Source: Synchiropus splendidus
Lineage: Eukaryota > Chordata > Actinopteri > Syngnathiformes > Callionymidae
Reading direction: 5' to 3'
DNA length: 64,000 bases
Assembly (NCBI RefSeq): GCF_027744825.2
Contig: NC_071347.1
Coordinates: 14,798,501-14,862,500 of the forward strand
Positions 46,861 through 58,440 of this stretch are shown here, in pieces. Each line of letters opens with the position of its first letter. Within the stretch, counting starts at the first letter, position 1. The translations under genes were made by a program, and so were the position numbers. The notes beneath the pieces are model-generated. The model saw nothing but the letters and a program-made list of their open reading frames with translations, was not told where the DNA came from and made no database searches.

Positions 46861-47370
46861 CGCTGTTAATAATCTAAAGTCTTGTTCTGAACCTCCGTCT
46901 TTCTTCTGTGCACCCGCCAGCTTCCACAATTACATCGCTGTCAGCGACACTACAGTCAAGCCGAAACATTCGGGAGCCGACGTGACTTTCAAATGTTATT
47001 TTAACAAAGTCCCCGAGCTGCAAACATTCAACGAAACAAAAAGAAAGAAATCAATTCCCGGCCATTCTTTGATTAGCAGCAAATTGCTCACACTGGCGTC
47101 TATTGTGTGTCCTTTCCGTTCATAGGCTGCTCTGTTCAAAACCCGGCTGCAAATTCCCTCAGAAAGTCAGTGACATTAAAATGTCCTTTGATGTGTCTTC
47201 CCCAAGCAGGGAGCACGGACAGTAATAGTGATTCTGTCACTTAATGCTTTTCCGGGGATCAATAGCCGCTAAATGCTAAAGTGGGACAATTAAAAATAAA
47301 TAAGAGGTTGCTCTGGTCTAAATCAGATTATACATCGCCACCTCTCGCCGGTCCTCAAAAGCACAGTATG
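46861..47370. promoter_or_regulatory. Candidate conserved non-coding block
   Basis: Repeat-free sequence carries CACAATTACATCG (46925-46937), TTTGATTAGCAGC (47067-47079), ACTTAATGC (47239) and GACAATTAAAAATAAATAAG (47285-47304). The overlapping 158-codon + frame (46649-47125) looks protein-like in part but begins in simple sequence and lacks splice sites. Regulatory DNA is the more likely reading. Confidence 0.25.
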
Positions 47371-48289
47371 CCTCCTCAGTGAGTCATCCGCACAGCGCCC
47401 GCAATTGTGACTGATGCATATGTAAGTGAGGATGAATAGAAAACACACAGCTTGTTTTCTTGCCTTCCAGACGACACCATCTCAGTCAGGCAGCATGATA
47501 ATATCAGTGCAAACCTGTTTGTGTCAACGAGCGCTGCATATGCCAAGCATGCCTCGTACATATTTACGGATAAACACAATGGAAGCAATAGGCAGACACT
47601 CTATTGTCCAAATGCTGGGCTTAAAATTTGCTCAACATTTTTTTTTTTGGTCAAAGAGAAAAGAAAATGAAGACAACACAACAGTTTCTCACCCCATTTT
47701 CTATTTACAAATACAAACATAAAATAATGAAGCGCCTTTAAAATCACTGAAAAATATGAATTGAAAATATAATACCAAAAAATATCTATTATCCGAGCAC
47801 TTTTTCCAACTCCCAAATTTGCAACAAAAGAAATTTCAACCTAATCATGAAAAACTAGTTGAACAGCTTTTCATTCATATGACAATATTTCAAAATGGTC
47901 TCTGCAAAATTAACTGTGAAATTAAATGGGAAAAATTCATAAAAGTAGCTTTCAGTTCCTAGAAAAGGCTGGGTCGACCAGCCGAGACACAAACGCAACA
48001 ATGAGTAATAAGAGAAAAGCCTGGAGTAACAACCCCTTTTATGTCAACCATGATCTCTGCGACAACCAGCGTAACTTAGACTTTTAATTCCAAAAAACGT
48101 CCAACCATAAATAAAGTTAAAACTCCACAAATACAAATAACATTCATTGTTAAGAGTATCTTTAAAATATGACGACCATCAGAAAAATGTATTAGTGGCA
48201 AAGAAGTAGCTCAATGATATTTGTTTTTGGCGGCGCCACTGGTAAAAGAGTGTGACTTCTTGGTTCCTGTTCTCTCTTCCTGGACTCAC
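47371..48289. other. AT-rich unique stretch
   Basis: No exon, repeat or motif cluster is supported. A T-run lies at about 47639-47648. Confidence 0.4.
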
Positions 48290-48370
48290 CTTGGCCATGA
48301 TGACTAAGAGCTGCGTCTCGTGGTGGCCCAACCTCATGGTGCTGTACAGGAACCCGCTGGTCCCGTCCAT
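48290..48370 (-). CDS. Orphan 81-nt coding exon, gene not recognised
   Basis: On the minus strand, GACCCACCAG precedes the segment and a strong donor GTGAGTCC (48289 down to 48282) follows an AAG end. The 81 nt are exactly 27 codons without a stop: MDGTSGFLYSTMRL, then GHHETQLLVIMAK. Third positions are G or C in 26 of 27 codons, far above the AT-leaning surroundings, and a second frame is interrupted. The acceptor pyrimidine tract is modest, with a possible branch-type CTGTAAC about 30 nt upstream. The segment is a symmetric exon, so it may be an in-frame cassette. No family was recognised and no confident neighbouring exon was found within the window, which would place it between large introns. 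Confidence 0.55.
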
Positions 48371-49965
48371 CTGGTGGGTCGACCAGAGACCAGGTTTGTT
48401 ACAGTAACAGCTGAAGCATCATACTCATCGATGTATGACTGTTCAACATTATTGAGATTAAAATATATGGAAAATATATGTTTAAATAATATTATAATTC
48501 ACAAAATAATATTCACAAATTCTGTAATTTCAGGTCATAACATTTTTGTTCACCAAGACATTTTTCAACTCATGTGTTTTATAAATTTTCGTTTTGAAAA
48601 TAAATGTGTGTGTAATCCTAAAATTATACTCTAGTAGATCCACTTTACCCATTTGTACCATCCATGATGTTGCCTGTCTATTTTGTTGATTATAACAATA
48701 TTTGTTGTAAGAGATGAGGCTCAATTTAGAGGCTTGTCTTTATGTGAACGATTGTTTACAGTTGTCATGTTGCTCCATTAAGAGTGGAACATTGAGACAC
48801 TGGGGTGACACTTTTCATCTTCTACTGTGGCTTGAATGTTGAATGTAAAATCTGGAAATGAATAAACCGCCAGGAGTCTTCAGAGGATGAGCTGCCGCTC
48901 AGAAAAAACAAGGGTGACTCTGAGGATCACTCAGCGCGAGTGGTGACGGCGAGGTCGTAGGTTGTCTGCAGCTCCCTCGTGGCTGCTCCTAGAATGTCAA
49001 CTCGGGCTGTAATACAGCTGTAACTGGAAGCAGAGCGTGATGGGAACCTGCTCCTGACAGACATGACCAAACCCAACACAATTATCTTGTGACAGCAGGT
49101 GCTGCCTAACTCACTAGCGCTAACACGTCTCAGGTTTCCTGGTAATGGCCACAAAGTGATCCTAACTTTCAATTAACACGTCCCCTGCCTCCGCTGCTCT
49201 GGCCAGCCGCTCCTCTCCAAACACTCGCCATTAGCTGCGTGGGAAGCGCTGCCTTGGCAGGGACCGGCTTCCTGCATGCAGACTGTGAGAGCCACAAACA
49301 AACACACTCTCGCAGCATCTCCTTTTCTTCCGCTCACAAAACCAGGTTTTCCACCGATCTGCAGCTCAATGTCGGCTCAAAGAGAGAGCGCTAATGTTTC
49401 CACTCCAGGATGAATGGCCGCGAAGACATCGGCGCCGAGTGCACAGAGAGTAGTTCTCACCAGCAGGGAAAAGGTTCATCTTCATTCAGCGGCACATCAT
49501 CCATCACTCCAGCATCCACAACAAACCCTTTGTGACTGCGGAGTTGTGCAGCACAAATGGCTGCTCAGGTAGGAAGGGACTGGATGAGGAAGTGCTCCGT
49601 GGAGTCGATTGACCTTTTCCGATTCACTGACAGGCCGTACCTGCAGCTACAAAAGGCAGTTTGACGCAAGGCAGAAAAAGGTTGTTCAAATAAAGGTTGA
49701 TGTGTGCTGCTGTCACAGTGAAGAGGCTGCTGTTGCTCCTCATGTGAGCTGCACCACTGAGGCGGCCACACCAACTTCTCTGCCCCATCCCAAGCACCGG
49801 ACGCAACCAAACTATGACGAAGAGCACTTCCAAACCAATGATCGGAGAAGTAGATTTACTCTAGATCCTTGCAAAACTTTCAGCATTTTACATTATTTCA
49901 TGACATAATACTGTTGACAACACTGTAGTTCTGCACTTTTGTTACGCTCATCCCATCGATCATTT
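48371..49965. other. Unique non-coding stretch
   Basis: It is AT-rich to 48880, then more GC-rich (48900-49560). Frames are under 100 codons without domains. It would be intronic if the 48.3-kb exon is real. No further exon is supported. Confidence 0.4.
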
Positions 49966-50026
49966 TATCATCCTCATCGTCATCGTCATCACCAATATCA
50001 TCATCATCCTCATCATCATCATTGAG
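49966..50026. repeat. Imperfect (CAT)n microsatellite
   Basis: ATCATCCTCATCGTCATCGT-type units continue for about 60 bases with CCT, CGT and CAC interruptions. Confidence 0.9.
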
Positions 50027-50489
50027 ATATGAGGATAAACATCTGTAAAAGTATGTACTGTACTATGGCCGCCGCCTAGTGACATCATGATACATACAAA
50101 TCAGACGAGTGAATTTTACCACAGGCCTTCACCAGCATTCATTGAAAAAACTTTGGCTTCTAAAGTTATACACAGAACACACCACTGACTTGAACCTGGA
50201 AATGTGAGTTACTATGTGACATGCGCCTCAAAAGTATTCATGTTGAACCCGATTACTGTGGTTCCATCATGCTTGGCGCCAAACTGCCCAACCAAGTCAT
50301 GACCCGAACACAACTCATATTTTCATAGGTAAAAGTAGCTCAAACCTCAAAATCTGACATCAGCGTCTCTTTTTTAATAACTGAAGGGTAATTTTAGCAC
50401 GAGGCTTCTCTGTGCCATTTCTCAGCTTTATTGCCATGGTCAGTGAGGATCCAACCAACTAGGAAAGTGCTTTGGAATAACATCATGAA

Positions 50490-50660
50490 CAATCATGAAC
50501 AAAAACAAAAAATAAAAATAAGAAAATAAATAAACAAACAAACAAAATAAAAAAGCACATAAAATAAATACATTTAAAAAACCAAACAAACAACAAAATA
50601 AATAATAACAATAAAATAAACAGTATTAATAAAAGTAACAAATAAATAAATAATCCACAA
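50490..50660. repeat. A-rich (AAAT/AAAC)n low-complexity tract
   Basis: About 160 bases consist almost wholly of A with T or C every few bases (AAATAAATAAACAAACAAAC and similar). It could descend from a retroposon tail, but no element body was recognised upstream. Confidence 0.9.
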
Positions 50661-53600
50661 ACAACAAGGGCTGATCACGATATCATCAGTCACCTGTGCG
50701 GGAAACCCCACAATGAAATGTATAAAAAGCCCTCCTTCACCAACAACTAACCATCTTTCATTCAGTTCCCTTTAGCTTCATTTGTGACATGAATTGTCAC
50801 TGATCTCCGTAAGTCAGGTATATCATCATGCTTTGTTGGGGAGCCGCACAAAATGACTTGGCTGGCCGGCTTTAGCCCCCAAGCCGTGAGTTTGACTTAC
50901 ATGCTGTAGCCTTTTTGCCAAGGAGTAAATACAAGAAAATTATGAAGTGATTTTGGGCAGCTTTATGTGCAAGATAAGTAAAAGTAAACAAGGAAGAAGG
51001 TCATTTTGTATTTAATATCAACCTACATGGTGACGATAAAAGCAACAACGTCTTGCCAACATGCCACGATCAGGTCGTAGTGACCTGTTGACCAATTTTC
51101 CAGTCCGTCTGGTTTTAAATGCACAGCACCTCTATCATGTTTGGGAGGCGACCTGAGTCATGACGTCCCCACAGAGTCCAAATAAACACCAGCTTCAGCA
51201 GGTAATTTGTTCTGTGCTGTCTTAACTGTAGTTATTACTGTTTTAAATGGATACATCTGTCTACGTGAAGTCTTTCATTACCTCCACTCATTACAGCACG
51301 TCGCAGGGCTCCCCAAGGACTCGCCTTTTACGTGCTCATCTGCTCCATTCCTCTTTAATGCTCCGAATCGCACGCTTCTCTCAAAACAAATTTGTCTGTA
51401 GCAATTAAAAGCTATCAGTTTATAGCAGCGTGCTTCAGATCACAGCGACATGTTTGCCCTTGTCTTGAAAGTGTTTATTTGATTCAGCTCAACGTTCTCA
51501 ACCGATTCTTGTGTAAAACGTTGAGTAGATAGATCAGTGTTATTAAACAGCTTTTTGATATTGGTTTACGCGTCCATTTATTTACGTCAATAATAGACGG
51601 GGTGGAAGATATTGAGATTTGAGGATTTATTTTGAAAGTAGGAGACGCAGGCTTATGAAAAAAAGTGGCTCACAGAAGAGGCGCTCGAGGAATAATGGCT
51701 AATAAAGCAGGCATGCGAAGGTGATGGAATGAGGATGAAATGAAAATCCCATTCTCCCGCATCACAACCGCAAAAGCCGCACTCTTCTGCTCTTCATGTC
51801 TTCAACTTCAAATGTCACTGGAACAAAGATCATTACCTTTCATTCATTGGTGTCGTCCAAGGCATCTGGATAATGGCCAAAACTGCCCTTACGCTTGCTT
51901 ATTTCCATGACAACAAGAGGAGAGGTTGGATTTGCGGCTGCTTCAGGTGCACAGAAGTCTGTTTAAAAGTCATATCGTTTGGCAGACAAAAGCTAAAAGA
52001 CGTTAGAAGGCACTAAATGATCTGCAGGCTTTCTTTCTTTCTGGGGTCGGTCAGTGAAGTAGGCGGGCGGTGCCGTCCAGATTAGCTTCCCAGTTTACAG
52101 TTTATCTGCCATATGATTCATATTCTGAGATTCTGAGATCGCAGAACTCTCTATTTTACTCGCCGCGCTGAAGCCTCTTCACTAACTGTCAGGGTCTGTA
52201 AGTTCTTAACCAATGACTTGGTTGTAGTTGGAACATGGGAAGTGCTGAATCAAATGGTGTTCCTAAAGTTAGCTCAACTCAAATTTGACATGTGTTGCTC
52301 ACTATGGTTTGCGTAAGATTTCACAACGCAGCACACAAATATGAAACAGACAGAAACACAATCACAATCACTTTTTTTTTTGTACATATGAACAGGGGCC
52401 ATTTTAAATACATGCAATAAAATCCAATTCATTCCACCATAAATTTCAAAGCCCCATGAGATGGAACACACAAAACATGCATGTAAACACACAAAAGATG
52501 CAAGGTAAACTTCACAATGTGGAAGGAAACTAATTCAACATGAGGGCAACGGACAGAAATTCCAGCGTTGCTGTTCACGCGTGTCAAAAAGGCCCCATTG
52601 TTCATACTGCACTGCAACAGTTGAAGCAAGAGCAAACTTCAGCGTGTTTGGTTAGCCTTAGCCAAAAGATAAAAATAAATGTAAATATAATTCCAGAAAT
52701 ATAAATATAACTTTAGTAATATGTCTAACATAGCACATTACGCTAAAATAATAATGTACAGCAAAATAGAAAATCATCCCAGCAAACCGTGATTTGTGTT
52801 TCGTTTTCACTGTTCAATGTTTTTACGATCCCCAGTTTAACAACAGCGCACAATCATCTCTGTCTTCATGGTGCAGACGATCAAAAGATTGTGAGTCACA
52901 TGATGAAAGTAGAGCAACAATAGCTGGATTGATGAAGGAACAGGAAGGAAGCATGACAGACACTGCAAACCTTGTTTAGTACGGCTGGTCTGCTGTGCTT
53001 GCTGTTCTTAATAACACACATATGAAGGCCGGGTTTGACTGACAGATGTCAGAGCAGCCAATCCAGAGCCGCGACCTTTGACACGGTGACCCTGGCATTG
53101 GTCGCACTGCCAACCCTGACCGGTTTAAGGATGCTGAGGAATGTCCTGAGTCGCAGGAGAGGAGTTGGTTTCAATTATGGAACACATGTAAAGCAAGCAA
53201 ATGTCTTTCTGTAGTGTCATAATTTCTCAAAAATGATACACGTTCATATGTTTTGCGGCAGATCAAAGTGACGCCGCAGTCAATTAGTTTCATGATTCCT
53301 CTTTATTGGACCAGATCGTCGCCAGTTTACCTGCTGCTATGTTTTCACAGCTGCACAAACAAGAAGGGGAAAATGAGAAACAATTTTCTTAAGGAAGTCG
53401 GTAATTTACCACAAAAAAAAAAAAAAAACCCATGCTAGCTTTGAAGCCTCCTCTGGTGAACTGCTGGCATCTGAACCTCCACCGTCCCAACCTGCGTCAT
53501 TTCAACAGAGCTTTCTCCAATGGAAACGTAAGTATGAAGTAAAGGCCGACCCAAAAATGCAATTATTATAAGTGCAGGCACATGTGTTGCTCACAGGATG

Positions 53601-54420
53601 ATGTTCTGTAACATTCCAATGGCCTCTTGCTTCTTTTAAGTGGCTTTAAGTTCACCTGATTTTCTTGAGTTCTCCACAAGAGTGGGAGTCTTGTCAGCAG
53701 GTCATGGCACAGTCCTGTCTTCACCAACAAGGCTGAATCTCCATGTTGAGTAATACTGAAAACTAAATGCGCCACAAAACCTAGCTCAACAAAAGTGTTG
53801 TTTTCTTCTCAGTTCTGCTCTGGCTTCATTCTCCTACTGTCAAAAGAATCCTTCACAACACCCAAATCTAACACGACCATCATCCTCCTCACACCTTATT
53901 CTCTTCTCTTCTGATGTTTTGTCTTTTTGCATTTCATTATCACTTCATCTGGCCGGACCTGTGGCTGATTCAATGCCGCAGATGACCCCGCGCTGTCAGG
54001 CAATTGGACCTCATTTGAAACACCCTGATGAAATAAATTCTGGCTGCTGACTCCTCCAATTTCACGGCACTCCTCATTGTCACCGCGTGCCACTTCCGCG
54101 AGATTGAGATATTTGCAAACTGTCATCCTGAATAAATAGCTGTCAGCTCTGACGCTTGTCCAGAGTCTGAGGAGCCGCTCATGCAACAGTGCAGCGGGCA
54201 TGTGCAGACACATGTGTGTGTGTGTAATGGCACGTATACTTTGTTTCAATAAATCTCTATAGAATTTACCTTCTTCACATTAGAAATATAGCGCCATGCT
54301 GCCTTTTACGTGACAACACCCACTTGTGTGCATGTACAGTATGTATTTATGTTTGCGTAAACCTTAGCAGCGAAAAGAAAAATGTTTTTATTCATAGAAC
54401 TTATTGGCTAACTACTAGCA
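50661..54420. other. Unique non-coding stretch
   Basis: This is a long stretch with no recognisable repeat other than A-runs at 53412-53428 and a short (TG)n near 54212-54222. A donor-like GTAAGTATG at 53531-53539 follows a pyrimidine-rich acceptor-like tract and an AG at about 53506. The enclosed segment is under 30 nt and not convincing. Frames are all under 120 codons. Confidence 0.4.
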
Positions 54421-54810
54421 CACTTTGGCCAAGGTCAAAGAATTCTGTCAATGCCACACACAAATCCTGTAAAGCCATCGTAACCCTGGGTATTTTCAAT
54501 ATTATATAGAAAATTCCAACACTCATGAACGCATCATCTGCACACATCCGTAACACATAGATCCTTGCTTCACTTTAAAGAGTGAAAGAAATGAAGAAAG
54601 CATCAAAAGCATGCTGGAGCTATGAGCTGTGTGGCCTCCTGCTGACCATCATGTGTAAAAGTGGCCTACAGAGGCCTGAAGTGGACAAAAAGTAAATTCA
54701 GAAGAAATGTTAAATCTTTAGAGCAAGTAAAATAAAGTTATATTTTACTTAAAACATGTGATCAGCCTGTGTCGCAGATGTTTTTATAGTAGTCTAATCG
54801 ACACCAAACC
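54421..54810 (+). mobile_element. Dispersed element of the 39.3-kb family, copy 2
   Basis: Ordered matches to 39255-39690 include GCCACACACAAAT, GCCATCGTAACCC, ACACTCATGAACGCA, AAGTGGACAAAAAGTA and CAGCCTGTGTCGCAGATG. This copy carries an extra stretch around 54590-54680 and lacks the C-rich left end and the right terminus of copy 1. A tRNA-like head follows immediately. Confidence 0.6.
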
Positions 54811-54880
54811 CCACATAGCTCAGATGGTAGAGCAGTGGGCCTGTGACTGAGGGGTGCCTGGTTTGATTCCTGTTCCTCAA
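54809..54880 (+). ncRNA. tRNA-derived SINE head or tRNA pseudogene
   Basis: An A box, TAGCTCAGATGG (54816-54827), and a perfect B box, GGTTTGATTCC (54860-54870), are correctly spaced for an internal RNA polymerase III promoter. The acceptor arms do not pair and the T stem is imperfect, so this is not a working tRNA. Sequence after the head (about 54880-55000, with a 13-bp tandem CACTAGCACTTAA) may be SINE body. The parent tRNA could not be settled. Confidence 0.6.
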
Positions 54881-54999
54881 GTGTCTCCCATTTCTCACCC
54901 TAACACTAGCACTTAACACTAGCACTTGGTTCCGAGTGCCCTCCACTATGAAGTGTCCTCCGACAGCCAAGTGAAGTGGTCCACGTCCCTAAGAATTGG

Positions 55000-55433
55000 G
55001 ACAACACTTCATGACGTCACGTGTAAAGACAACGTGTCATTGGCTGCCGGGCTGTTTTTTGCACATTACAACATGGAAATGTTTTGGAATTCACCGCTAT
55101 GTTGCGGTGATAGATCTGTTAGAGGTATGACGACTCTGAATGTGCGCTTCTGTGCAGTTTGGCTGTGACAAAGTCATAAACCAAGTAACACTCTGTCTCT
55201 CGCCTCATCCCTGTCCCAGCTCCAGCCCACAACAGGACATCAAACCCTGGAGTGTTGCTCCAGCCTCGGAGGTGTGGAGAGCGAGCACCTCCCCTGTGAC
55301 ACTCCACCACGGTCCAGTGTGGAGACAGGAAAGGTTTTACACCTCAATATGAAGAAGAAACAGTCAGTAAATGTAGCTAACGGGACACGTAATGTTTTTT
55401 CCGGCTTTTTTCGGGGGTACCGAGGTACCACTG
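55000..55433. other. Unique spacer
   Basis: No exon or complete repeat is present. TACCGAGGTACCACTGTA at 55419-55436 resembles the terminus of a fish DNA element (complement TACAGTGGTACCTCGGTA) without a second end. Confidence 0.35.
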
Positions 55434-55484
55434 TATATATATATATATATATCTATATATATATATATATAGATATATATATCC
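55434..55484. repeat. Interrupted palindromic (AT)n tract
   Basis: Three AT-dinucleotide runs are separated by single C and G bases (…ATATCTATAT… and …TATAGATATA…). The interruptions are themselves complementary, so the whole tract can fold back on itself. Confidence 0.88.
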
Positions 55485-55783
55485 CCCATGCCCTTGACTA
55501 CTAGCCTCTGCGGTAAATAAACAACAGACCAATGAGTGGATCAGATCGCTTTGATAAACCATTCAGATGAACATACGTCCTACGTTCTTTCAGAAGCTGC
55601 ATCAGTTCTCCATGAGCTCAAAGATATAAAGCCCTCCGGGCCAGACACTGTTTCTCATCACGACGGACTGGTTCAAATGTGCTTGAATTTCCATTGACAA
55701 AAGCAGAAAAACACAGTTCAAGTATTTGCATAGCGACACGCACCTTCATCTTCGCTTCATTTCCACTGCTGTCACTCACTTAC

Positions 55784-55885
55784 CCCGACTTGTTATCTGA
55801 CATGCTCCCATCTTTGAACTCCATTAGTGGAAGCAAATCCCCCTCCCTGTCTTTGGGATGAAATGGGCTTTGGCAGAGTTCCACG
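55784..55885 (-). CDS. Weak candidate exon, gene not recognised
   Basis: On the minus strand an AACTTTTAATCTCAG acceptor-like sequence precedes 102 nt ending at a GTAAGTGAG donor (55783 down to 55775). One frame is open with one base before and two after it, giving about 33 residues ending FKDGSMSDNKS. Third positions are mixed. Its end phase does not join in frame to the 81-nt exon at 48.3 kb, so an intermediate exon would be needed or one of the two is false. Confidence 0.2.
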
Positions 55886-55889
55886 CTGA

Positions 55890-56640
55890 GATTAAAAGTT
55901 GTCATGTCGCGCGCGCGTGTGGCCGCTGACGTGGACTAAGTCTTCAAGGCAGTTTGGGATGATATCTGGCAGCTCATTATACGCGGTGCGAAATTTCATC
56001 AGCGGCAGATAAGAAAGAGATAAGAATTAACTAATTTTGTCTAGATTACAATGTCATGAGCGAGGAAGACGCTGATATATATATTTAATGGGCGCAACCG
56101 TCTTATCGACCTAATTGAAAAATGGAGAGGGCGGTTTAGATTCTATTGTGCCAGTTGGATTCGATTACTGGAGGAAATAACGTATATCACATTAGCTGGC
56201 CAAGCTAATCGTATGTCTTAAGATATTAAATGTCCCAGTTTACATTCCAACACCTCGCTTTATTGGCAAGCGAAACCTAATAGCCACGATGAAGCCAATG
56301 GAAGAAGTCGGGATGTTAACGTACGCAGTGGCCAGACATATGCATGCACAGCGTGAGGCAGCTCTTGAAAGAGGTGTGAAGCCTACGTCGCTGTCTTTCG
56401 GTCGGGTCTCAATAGTAACGCTCAAGCCCAACACATTTACGAGGGGTTTTTCCAAAGAAGACGGCAACAACGGAACGAGGTCCGTCTTCTTCTTCTCCTC
56501 CTCCAGCAGGAGCAGCTTTGGTGAGCTTAATTATCGCCACTGCTGGCCAGCTTTTAATAGCCATACGATCCACCCGGCACACAACAGGCCGAGGCAGATA
56601 ATATCATAACCGGGTATTTACCGCGCAGGCGTTTGAGATT
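55890..56640. promoter_or_regulatory. Candidate conserved non-coding block
   Basis: Two AGATAAG GATA-type sites lie 11 bp apart (56007-56013 and 56018-56024), followed by GAATTAACTAATTTTG, a CTAATTGAAAAATGG word near 56110, TCGATTACTGG (56161) and GCTTAATTATCGCC (56526). The stretch is repeat-free and contrasts with both flanks. It is an enhancer candidate on motif density; conservation is untested. Confidence 0.33.
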
Positions 56641-57139
56641 TCCTCGATAGTGCTGAAACACTAGAGCGGCAAATCTGTTAATATCATTAAGAGATGTTAC
56701 CAGTAACTGAAGCCGGGAGAACACGATCCCTCAAGGCCTCAGGCTGTGGAAATAATTTATAATGTAACAGCTATAAAACATGTACACGTTATCAGGTTCA
56801 AGACCTGTCCCAAGTGGCCGAGGGCTCCTGTTACCCGCTGGCTGGCGGCGTTTTCTGAGAGCCGTTCTTCAATCCTGCTGTTATTCACACGCCAAAGTTA
56901 ACGTAGCAGGAGGAGTTCACACTTGGAAACTGGCGCTTATTTCACTTCTGTAGTCAGCTGACTTTTAACATCCGTCTTTGGATTGAGCTGAGAAATAACT
57001 CCACATCAGGAAATAAATAAACTGAAATCCTAGGCTAGTTTGCGTTTCATCCAGACAAGGAAAGACCAGCAGATGTGGAAATACCTCCAGAATATCGGAA
57101 CATCCTCTTTTGTCATTGTCAACATTTGTCCTTAGCGTT
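56641..57139. other. Unique non-coding stretch
   Basis: No feature is supported. Confidence 0.4.
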
Positions 57140-57652
57140 TACTGTAAATTCACACTATAGAGTGCACCGGAATATTAGCCGCACCCACTAAATTTAAGGA
57201 GAAAAATTGATCTTGTTCATACATAAGCCACTCCGGTCCATAAGCCACAGGTGCAGTGGTGCTGTCTGCGCCGTAGAAAGGTCAGTGGTGCACCCGGGAA
57301 TCACTTCTAAGCTAGTTTTGAAAACAGGGTCCAGCATGGAAACTGAGTCATAAAACAAACTGGGTAATGTTCAGAACTTGAATCATGAGCTCCTCACATC
57401 TTTCATTTATGTTAAAGTGCTGAAAATGCGCTGTTCTAACCTGCATATCCGAAGTTCTGACACCACAGCGGGTCTTAGCTGCTGCTTCTTGTCTCCTGTC
57501 CTCCAGAAGATCGGCTCTGTTGGTGGAGCTGCGGATGCACAGGCGAAAACAACGCTTTTTGAGTGATTGAAGGAAAATAAAACATATGATTTCATCAGTT
57601 TATTGTGACAAGGCTCAATATTTTAGCTTGTAAAAATTCATATATTAGGCAC
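57140..57652 (-). mobile_element. 540-bp-class MITE, copy 2
   Basis: This is an inverted copy: GTAAATTCACACTATAGAG and GGAATATTAGCCGCACCC at its left correspond to the right end of copy 3. CTCCAGAAGATCGGCTCTGT and CGAAAACAACG correspond to the interior. Its right portion matches copy 3's left region (TATTGTGACAAGGCTCAATA against TATTGAGCCTTGTCACAT). The tandem E-boxes are mutated here. Confidence 0.72.
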
Positions 57653-57989
57653 ATCATCGCAACCTCCATGGTGGAGTAACCGCTAACTTCTTTAAAGGTG
57701 GGGTACCAACAATTGTGAATTTATTTCTGTAATTATTGCTTGCAGATCACCAGACAAACGGCATATAGCACCTTCTATTCCCAAACTGATTCCAAAGAAA
57801 CACACATTTGGCCTTGCAGAGGTAAAAACCTGAGCGCACTCATGCATTCATGACAAATAAAGGATGTCTAATCCAATCTAATTACACACAAAAAACCTGC
57901 CTTTAAAATGTCTCCCTTGTATAAAGGAAGACGTTTGTAGCTTTGTTGCTAACCATGAATTATACCGTGGCACCTCAAGCGACGTTTTC
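57653..57989. other. Unique spacer
   Basis: TACCGTGGCACCTCAAGCG near 57963 resembles a DNA-element terminus, but no partner was found. Nothing else was recognised. Confidence 0.35.
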
Positions 57990-58440
57990 AATGCCACATT
58001 TAACCTTCCCCGCAGTCAGGTAAAGTGCACCATGGGGCGACACAAATGGCTACACGGAAGCCATAAATTAATTGCTTATCTGGAGAATCGCTGTAATGTA
58101 TAATAGCCATCTCGTGTGTCTAAGGTGACACAAATCTATTCAACAAATTAGCTATGGAAACTAGCGCATAATGGCCCCGGCAGAGGGACGGCGGAGAGGA
58201 TGGTCATTGAGGCTGCCATAATCTTCAGTATCTCCTTCATTGTATTCACAGTGGTAATGTGATATGTCACACTGTTGCTAATACACTTCTGCGCGCTGTC
58301 ATCGTGCTGTAATGCTTATCAGGCCTCTGTTGATAATTTGCCCTCTTGTCAGGGCCAATTATGCTTGAATGTGTCATGGCAGTAGACTGAGCGGCCGCTT
58401 TTAGTGGAGGAGGGGGATCGTGTGAGGCGGTCATGAGCGA
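57990..58440. promoter_or_regulatory. Candidate conserved non-coding block
   Basis: Homeodomain-type and AT-rich factor words are dense: CATAAATTAATTGC (58062-58075), GTATAATAGCC (58097), AAATTAGC (58145), TGATAATTTGCC (58332) and CCAATTATGC (58354). GC-rich words lie between them. There is no repeat and no coding frame. It is a good enhancer-texture candidate without conservation data. Confidence 0.32.

Noticed and set aside
46649..47125. 158-codon + frame with a protein-like middle
   Set aside because: It starts in simple sequence, has an A-run encoded as lysines and lacks splice borders; regulatory sequence is the simpler reading.
49966..50026. CRISPR-like array
   Set aside because: It is a CAT-unit microsatellite without distinct repeats and spacers, in a vertebrate-type genome.
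53450..53540. Possible exon ending at GTAAGTATG (53531)
   Set aside because: The strong donor has no acceptor that leaves more than about 30 nt, and upstream sequence is an A-run.
57960..58000. DNA-element terminus (CCGTGGCACCTCAAGCG)
   Set aside because: Only a loose match at one end, with no second terminus.
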